Shown here: positions 60,568-64,000 of the stretch, piece by piece
Layout of the letters: the number at the start of each line of letters is the position of its first letter
How positions within the stretch are numbered: the first letter of the stretch is position 1
Origin: Micromonospora kangleipakensis
GTDB lineage: Bacteria > Actinomycetota > Actinomycetes > Mycobacteriales > Micromonosporaceae
Direction: 5' to 3'
Length of the DNA stretch: 64,000 nt
Assembly: GCF_004217615.1 (NCBI RefSeq)
Contig: NZ_SHLD01000001.1
Location: 6,758,001-6,822,000 of the forward strand
Notes under the pieces: generated by a model
Databases searched by the model: none
The model's input: the letters and a program-made list of their open reading frames with translations, nothing else
What the model was told of the DNA's origin: nothing
Made by a program: the position numbers and the translations under genes

Positions 60568-62909
60568 TAGGCGTCCCTCTCAGTTGCGGTCAGGGGTTCC
60601 GGGGCCGGCGCCGGCGGGGCGGACTCGGCCGCCCGATCGGGAGCGGCGTCGGCGGTCGGCGCGGTCGGGTTCGCGATCGCCCGGGCGCCGTCCCGGCGAC
60701 CGCGGGCGGTGCCGGCCTGGAGCGCGGACATCTTCCGGCGGACCTCCTCCGGCGGCCGGTGGGCCGGGGTGTCGGCGACCGCCGGCCGGGGACGTGCCAC
60801 CGGTCCGCGGCGACGGACCCGGCGGGGCAGGCCGTCGCCGTCCTCGGCGGCCTCCACCGAGGAGCCGCGGCCGGCGACGAAGGGCAGCACGGGGGTGGCC
60901 GACTCGGGCCGTTCCCGGCCGGGCCGGGTGGCCCTGGGCCGGGGCAGGGTGTTGAGCCGGGTCACCTTGGCCATCCGGAGGTCGTCCTCCCTCGTCGCCC
61001 CGTCCCCCGGGCCGGTCGGTCCCACGGCCGGCTCGTCCGTGACCAGGTCGGTCGGGATGAGCACCACCGCGGTGGTCCCGCCGGGGACGGCCGGCCGGAG
61101 CTGGACCCGTACGCCGTGCCGGGCGGCGAGCCGGCCCACCACGAAGTGGCCGAGCCGGGCGCTGTCGGCCGGGTCGAACTCCGGCGACCGGGCCAGCTTG
61201 CGGTTGGCGTCCTCGAGGGCCCGCGGTGACATGCCCAGCCCCCGGTCAGTGATCTCGACGGCGTACCCGTTCGGCACGGCCTGCCCGGAGACGTCGACCC
61301 GGGTGGCGGGCGGGGAGAAGACGGTGGCGTTCTCGATCAGTTCGGCGAGCAGGTGGATCACGTCGCCGACGGCCCGGCCCAGCACGCCGGCCGGCTGCAC
61401 CACGCCGACGTCCACCCGGTCGTACGACTCGACCTCGGAGATCGCGCCGCGGATCACGTCGACCGCGGCGACCGGGTTCCGCCAGCCCCGGCCGGGCGCC
61501 GCGCCGGCGAGGATGACCAGGTCCTCGGCGTGCCGCCGGAGCCGGGTGGCGAGGTGGTCGACCTGGAAGAGGCCGGCCAGCTCGTCCGGGTCCTCGGTGC
61601 GCCGCTCCAGCCGGTCCAGCAGCGCCAGCTGCCGGTGCACCAGCCCCTGGCTGCGCCGGGCGATGTTGAGGAAGACCTCGTTGAGGCCCCGGCGCAGGGT
61701 GACCTCGTCGACCGCGGCCTGGACGGCGGTCCGGCGTACCTCGTTGAAGGCGTGTCCCACCTGGCCGATCTCGTCGCCGCCGTGGTCCAGCTCGGGCGCC
61801 TCCCGGGCGACGTCGACCTCCTCGCCGCGGCGCAGCCGGGCGACCACGTCGGGCAGTCGGTGCTCGGCCATCTCCAGGGCGGCGGTGCGGACGCCGGTCA
61901 GCCGGCCGGCCAGCGACCGGCCGACCCGGAGCGCCACCAGGACGCAGACCACGATGGCGAGCAGACCGAGCACCCCGGCGGCGGCGAGCCGGACCAGGAT
62001 GCCCACCGCCATCGGCACCGAGCGTTCGGCCAGCTTGTCGGCGCCGCTCAGCTCGAACTCCCGCAGGCCCTGCTGGACCGCGGCCTGGCTGGTCTCCCAG
62101 GTGCGGACGTCGAGCCGGGGCGGCAGGCCGTCGGCGCGGATCAGCGCCTCCTGCAGGGCGCTCAGCCGGACGAAGGCCTCCCCCTCGGTCAACCGCCGGT
62201 ATGCGGTCCGCTCCGTTGCGGGCAGGTCGGCCACCGCGGTCTCGGCGAGGAACCGCTGGTTGTCGATGGTCCGGACGAGCTGGTCGTGCTCGCCCTCGGC
62301 GAACCGGCCGGCGGCCAGCGCGCCGGCGAGCAGCGCGTCGGTCTGGTTGAGCAGTTCCCGGGAGCGGCCGAGCGCGGTGAGCGCCAGCGCCTCCCGGTTG
62401 AGCTCGGCGTCCGGGAGCGTGGCCATCGCGGAGAACGCCTGGAAGGCCGAGGAGATCATTCCGCTGTAGAGGCCGACCGCGCCGGCGCGGTCCACCTGCC
62501 GGACGTCGATGAAGCCCCGGCCGGCGGGCAGCGCGTCCAGCGCGGCGACCAGCTGGTCGAGCCGGGTGTCGAGGTGGTCGTCGGCGGCGTCGCGCAGGTC
62601 GTCGCCGGCCACCCGGCGGCGCAGCTCGGCGACGGCCCGGTCGGTGCGCAGCCGCTGCGCGGCCAGGTCCGGCAGGGTGGTGTCACCGGCGAGCTGGACC
62701 ACCGAGAGCCGGCGTTCCCGTTGCAGCTCGGCGACGACGGTCTCGCCGGGGCGGCCGAGGTCGTAGAGGAGGGTCCGGGCGGCGAGCAGGTCGAGGGCGG
62801 GGCCGAAGGTGAGCGTGGTGGCGAAGACCCAGAGCGCCAGCAGCGCGGTCACCGGGCCGATGACCAGCGCGGTCAGCTTGGCGCGGATCGGCCAGTCGCG
62901 GGTGTTCAA
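60567..62909 (-). CDS. cvnA: Conservon sensor histidine kinase CvnA
   Basis: A 780-residue membrane protein. Helix one is at about 12-35, a nitrate/sulfonate-sensor (NIT)-like extracellular region of about 270 residues follows, then helix two (ILVRLAAAGVLGLLAIVVCV), a HAMP domain (RTAALEMAEHRLPDVVARLR), a dimerisation region and an HATPase_c domain with LLAELIENATVFSPPATRVD (N box), YAVEITDRGLGMSPRALEDA (G1) and a long Arg/Pro-rich tail. GAGGT lies 5 bases before TTG 62909. It leads the cvnABCD operon. Confidence 0.94.
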   Translation of the reverse strand: MNTRDWPIRAKLTALVIGPVTALLALWVFATTLTFGPALDLLAARTLLYDLGRPGETVVAELQRERRLSVVQLAGDTTLPDLAAQRLRTDRAVAELRRRVAGDDLRDAADDHLDTRLDQLVAALDALPAGRGFIDVRQVDRAGAVGLYSGMISSAFQAFSAMATLPDAELNREALALTALGRSRELLNQTDALLAGALAAGRFAEGEHDQLVRTIDNQRFLAETAVADLPATERTAYRRLTEGEAFVRLSALQEALIRADGLPPRLDVRTWETSQAAVQQGLREFELSGADKLAERSVPMAVGILVRLAAAGVLGLLAIVVCVLVALRVGRSLAGRLTGVRTAALEMAEHRLPDVVARLRRGEEVDVAREAPELDHGGDEIGQVGHAFNEVRRTAVQAAVDEVTLRRGLNEVFLNIARRSQGLVHRQLALLDRLERRTEDPDELAGLFQVDHLATRLRRHAEDLVILAGAAPGRGWRNPVAAVDVIRGAISEVESYDRVDVGVVQPAGVLGRAVGDVIHLLAELIENATVFSPPATRVDVSGQAVPNGYAVEITDRGLGMSPRALEDANRKLARSPEFDPADSARLGHFVVGRLAARHGVRVQLRPAVPGGTTAVVLIPTDLVTDEPAVGPTGPGDGATREDDLRMAKVTRLNTLPRPRATRPGRERPESATPVLPFVAGRGSSVEAAEDGDGLPRRVRRRGPVARPRPAVADTPAHRPPEEVRRKMSALQAGTARGRRDGARAIANPTAPTADAAPDRAAESAPPAPAPEPLTATERDA

Positions 62910-63091
62910 TCAGACCTCGCCCGGAAGGTGTCGCAGGAATGGCGCCAGCACCGGCCGGACGTGGTCCCGACGGCGGCGCCGGGCCCCGGCTCGGGCACCT
63001 TGGGCAGGATACGTAATCCCCGGCGGATGCACTACCGGCCGTCTCGCCGGTCACTACCGTCCGGGATGTTCCGCTGTGGACGCCGTACGGC

Positions 63092-63126
63092 CGAGCGCCC
63101 CGCCGGACGTACCGGCGGGGCGCTCG
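63092..63126. terminator. Terminator of the catalase gene
   Basis: CGAGCGCCCCGCCGG (63092-63106) pairs perfectly with CCGGCGGGGCGCTCG (63112-63126) around a 5-base loop, 16 bases downstream of the catalase stop. Confidence 0.75.
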
Positions 63127-63141
63127 TTGCTCACGCGGGGA

Positions 63142-63888
63142 TCAGGCGTTGACCGAGATGCCGAGACCCTCGGCGACCCGGCGGCCGTACTCCTCGTCGC
63201 ACTGGCCGAAGTGCCAGACCATCTTCTCCTGGATGTGCTTGCCGCACTGGCCCAGCAGCGTGGTCATGTTCTTCACCAGGTCGTCGCGCTCCCACTCCGG
63301 CATGGTGCGGAAGCGCTCGCCGGCCTGGCCGTAGTTGTTCTGCCGCTCGATCGGGGCGCGCATGATCTGCCCGGAGACGTGCGGACGGTACTCCCGGTAG
63401 GACTCGTCGGCCTCCCGGAGGCCGGCCACCGAGGACGGCTCGAAGTTGATGTGCGGGTTGCCGCCCCGGTTGTCCACTCCGTACGACATCTGGCCGCCGT
63501 CCTGGTTGGTGTTCACCTGGACGTCCTCCCGCGGCGCGTTGATCGGCAGCTGGAGGTAGTTCGGGCCCACCCGGTAGCGCTGGGTGTCCGAGTAGGAGAA
63601 CGTCCGGCCGACCAGCATCTTGTCGTCCGAGAAGTCCAGCCCGTCCACCAGCACGCCGGTGCCGAAGGCGATCTGCTCGTTCTCGTGGTGGAAGTTGGTG
63701 ACGTTGCGGTTGAGCGTCATCACGCCGACCGGGCGGAGCGGGAAGACGTCCTCCGGCCAGGTCTTGGTGTCGTCCAGCGGGTCGAAGTCCAGCTCCGGGT
63801 GCTCGTCGTCGCTCATGATCTGGACGTTGAGCTCCCACTGCGGGTACTCGCCGCGCTCGATCGCCTCGTACAGGTCCTTCGAGGCGTG
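63142..63888 (-). pseudogene. Catalase, C-terminal half only (5'-deleted)
   Basis: About 248 residues of a monofunctional heme catalase: [60 protein letters not shown], and the proximal-heme segment [20 protein letters not shown] with its Tyr. The first half of the protein, with the essential distal His and Asn and most of the heme pocket (about 230 residues), is missing: upstream of 63888 the sequence becomes part of a Fur-family gene in a different frame. An ATG at 63816 could start a 224-residue fragment, but this could not bind heme normally. A strong terminator remains at its 3' end. Confidence 0.85.
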
Positions 63889-63893
63889 GGACG

Positions 63894-64000
63894 GTCGGTG
63901 TCGGTGATCGTCCCGCAGTCCCGGCAGACGAGGTGGTCGTGGTCGTCGCCGCTCAGCTCGTACCGGGCGGGGCCGCCGGCCGGGGCGATCCGGCGCAGCA
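63894..64000 (-). pseudogene. Fur-family regulator fragment, fused out of frame to the catalase remnant
   Basis: Reading leftward from the window edge, [20 protein letters not shown], then [15 protein letters not shown], is the central part of a Fur/FurA-type repressor, with the first zinc CxxC (CRDC). The homology ends at about 63894, where a Cys and the C-terminal 40 or so residues with the second CxxC should follow. Instead the frame runs into catalase sequence and stops at 63813-63815 after 25 unrelated residues. The N-terminus lies outside the window. FurA-type repressors typically sit directly upstream of catalase genes, so the two partners were probably neighbours before the loss. Confidence 0.8.

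Overview
The window is very GC-rich actinomycete chromosome. Many genes start with GTG or TTG, and a complete 'conservon', DUF742 and roadblock proteins, an F420-dependent oxidoreductase and several small conserved proteins are present. The gene families look like Micromonosporaceae (Micromonospora or a close relative); this is inference from the proteins, since no rRNA is present. It is mostly ordinary core and sugar-use chromosome. I saw no tRNA or rRNA gene, insertion sequence, prophage or CRISPR array.

Layout. 1-11 kb: the 3' end of a septum-formation family gene, an ECF sigma factor with a SnoaL-like tail, a SnoaL-like protein, a decayed methyltransferase, a 3-hydroxyisobutyrate-dehydrogenase-like enzyme, a two-component cluster (kinase, kinase-like partner without catalytic motifs, response regulator), a GlxA regulator with a cysteine hydrolase, an acyltransferase, an alpha/beta hydrolase and a VOC protein. 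11-21 kb: glycogen-debranching-type glucosidase coupled to an SCP2 protein, an AlkZ-like protein, a CBS protein, a short TMEM175-like channel, an F420 enzyme, aspartate-semialdehyde dehydrogenase (asd) and a pair of M16 peptidases. 21-30 kb: a catalase-like-fold protein, PhoX, then DAHP synthase behind what looks like a leader-peptide attenuator carrying Tyr, Trp and Phe codons; a C-tract/palindrome/G-tract element; several small proteins; an NlpC/P60 hydrolase; and a principal-like sigma factor.

30-37 kb: murQ with its MurR/RpiR regulator and a palindromic operator, an SDR, a thymidylate-kinase-like protein, a nucleotidyltransferase/BON/phosphoesterase run, a 47-residue membrane protein and a secreted M23 peptidase. 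37-51 kb is sugar use: a LacI-type operator followed by an ABC importer (binding protein and two permeases, no ATPase), a LacI regulator and a GH13 alpha-glucosidase; an MFS carrier and an AAA+ ATPase; then xylB-xylA divergent from a ROK (XylR-type) regulator across an AT-rich palindrome. 50-57 kb: two SpoIIE-type phosphatases flanking a MarR regulator, a polyprenyl glycosylphosphotransferase, and a VWA/binding-protein hybrid. 58-63 kb: a lactonase-family beta-propeller and the cvnABCD conservon.

The right end holds the most striking structural anomaly: the 3' half of a catalase gene is joined out of frame to a truncated Fur-family gene, as if the end of fur and the start of the catalase gene had been deleted together (or the assembly misjoined). 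The best candidate for new regulatory biology is the aromatic-residue leader peptide before the DAHP synthase gene.
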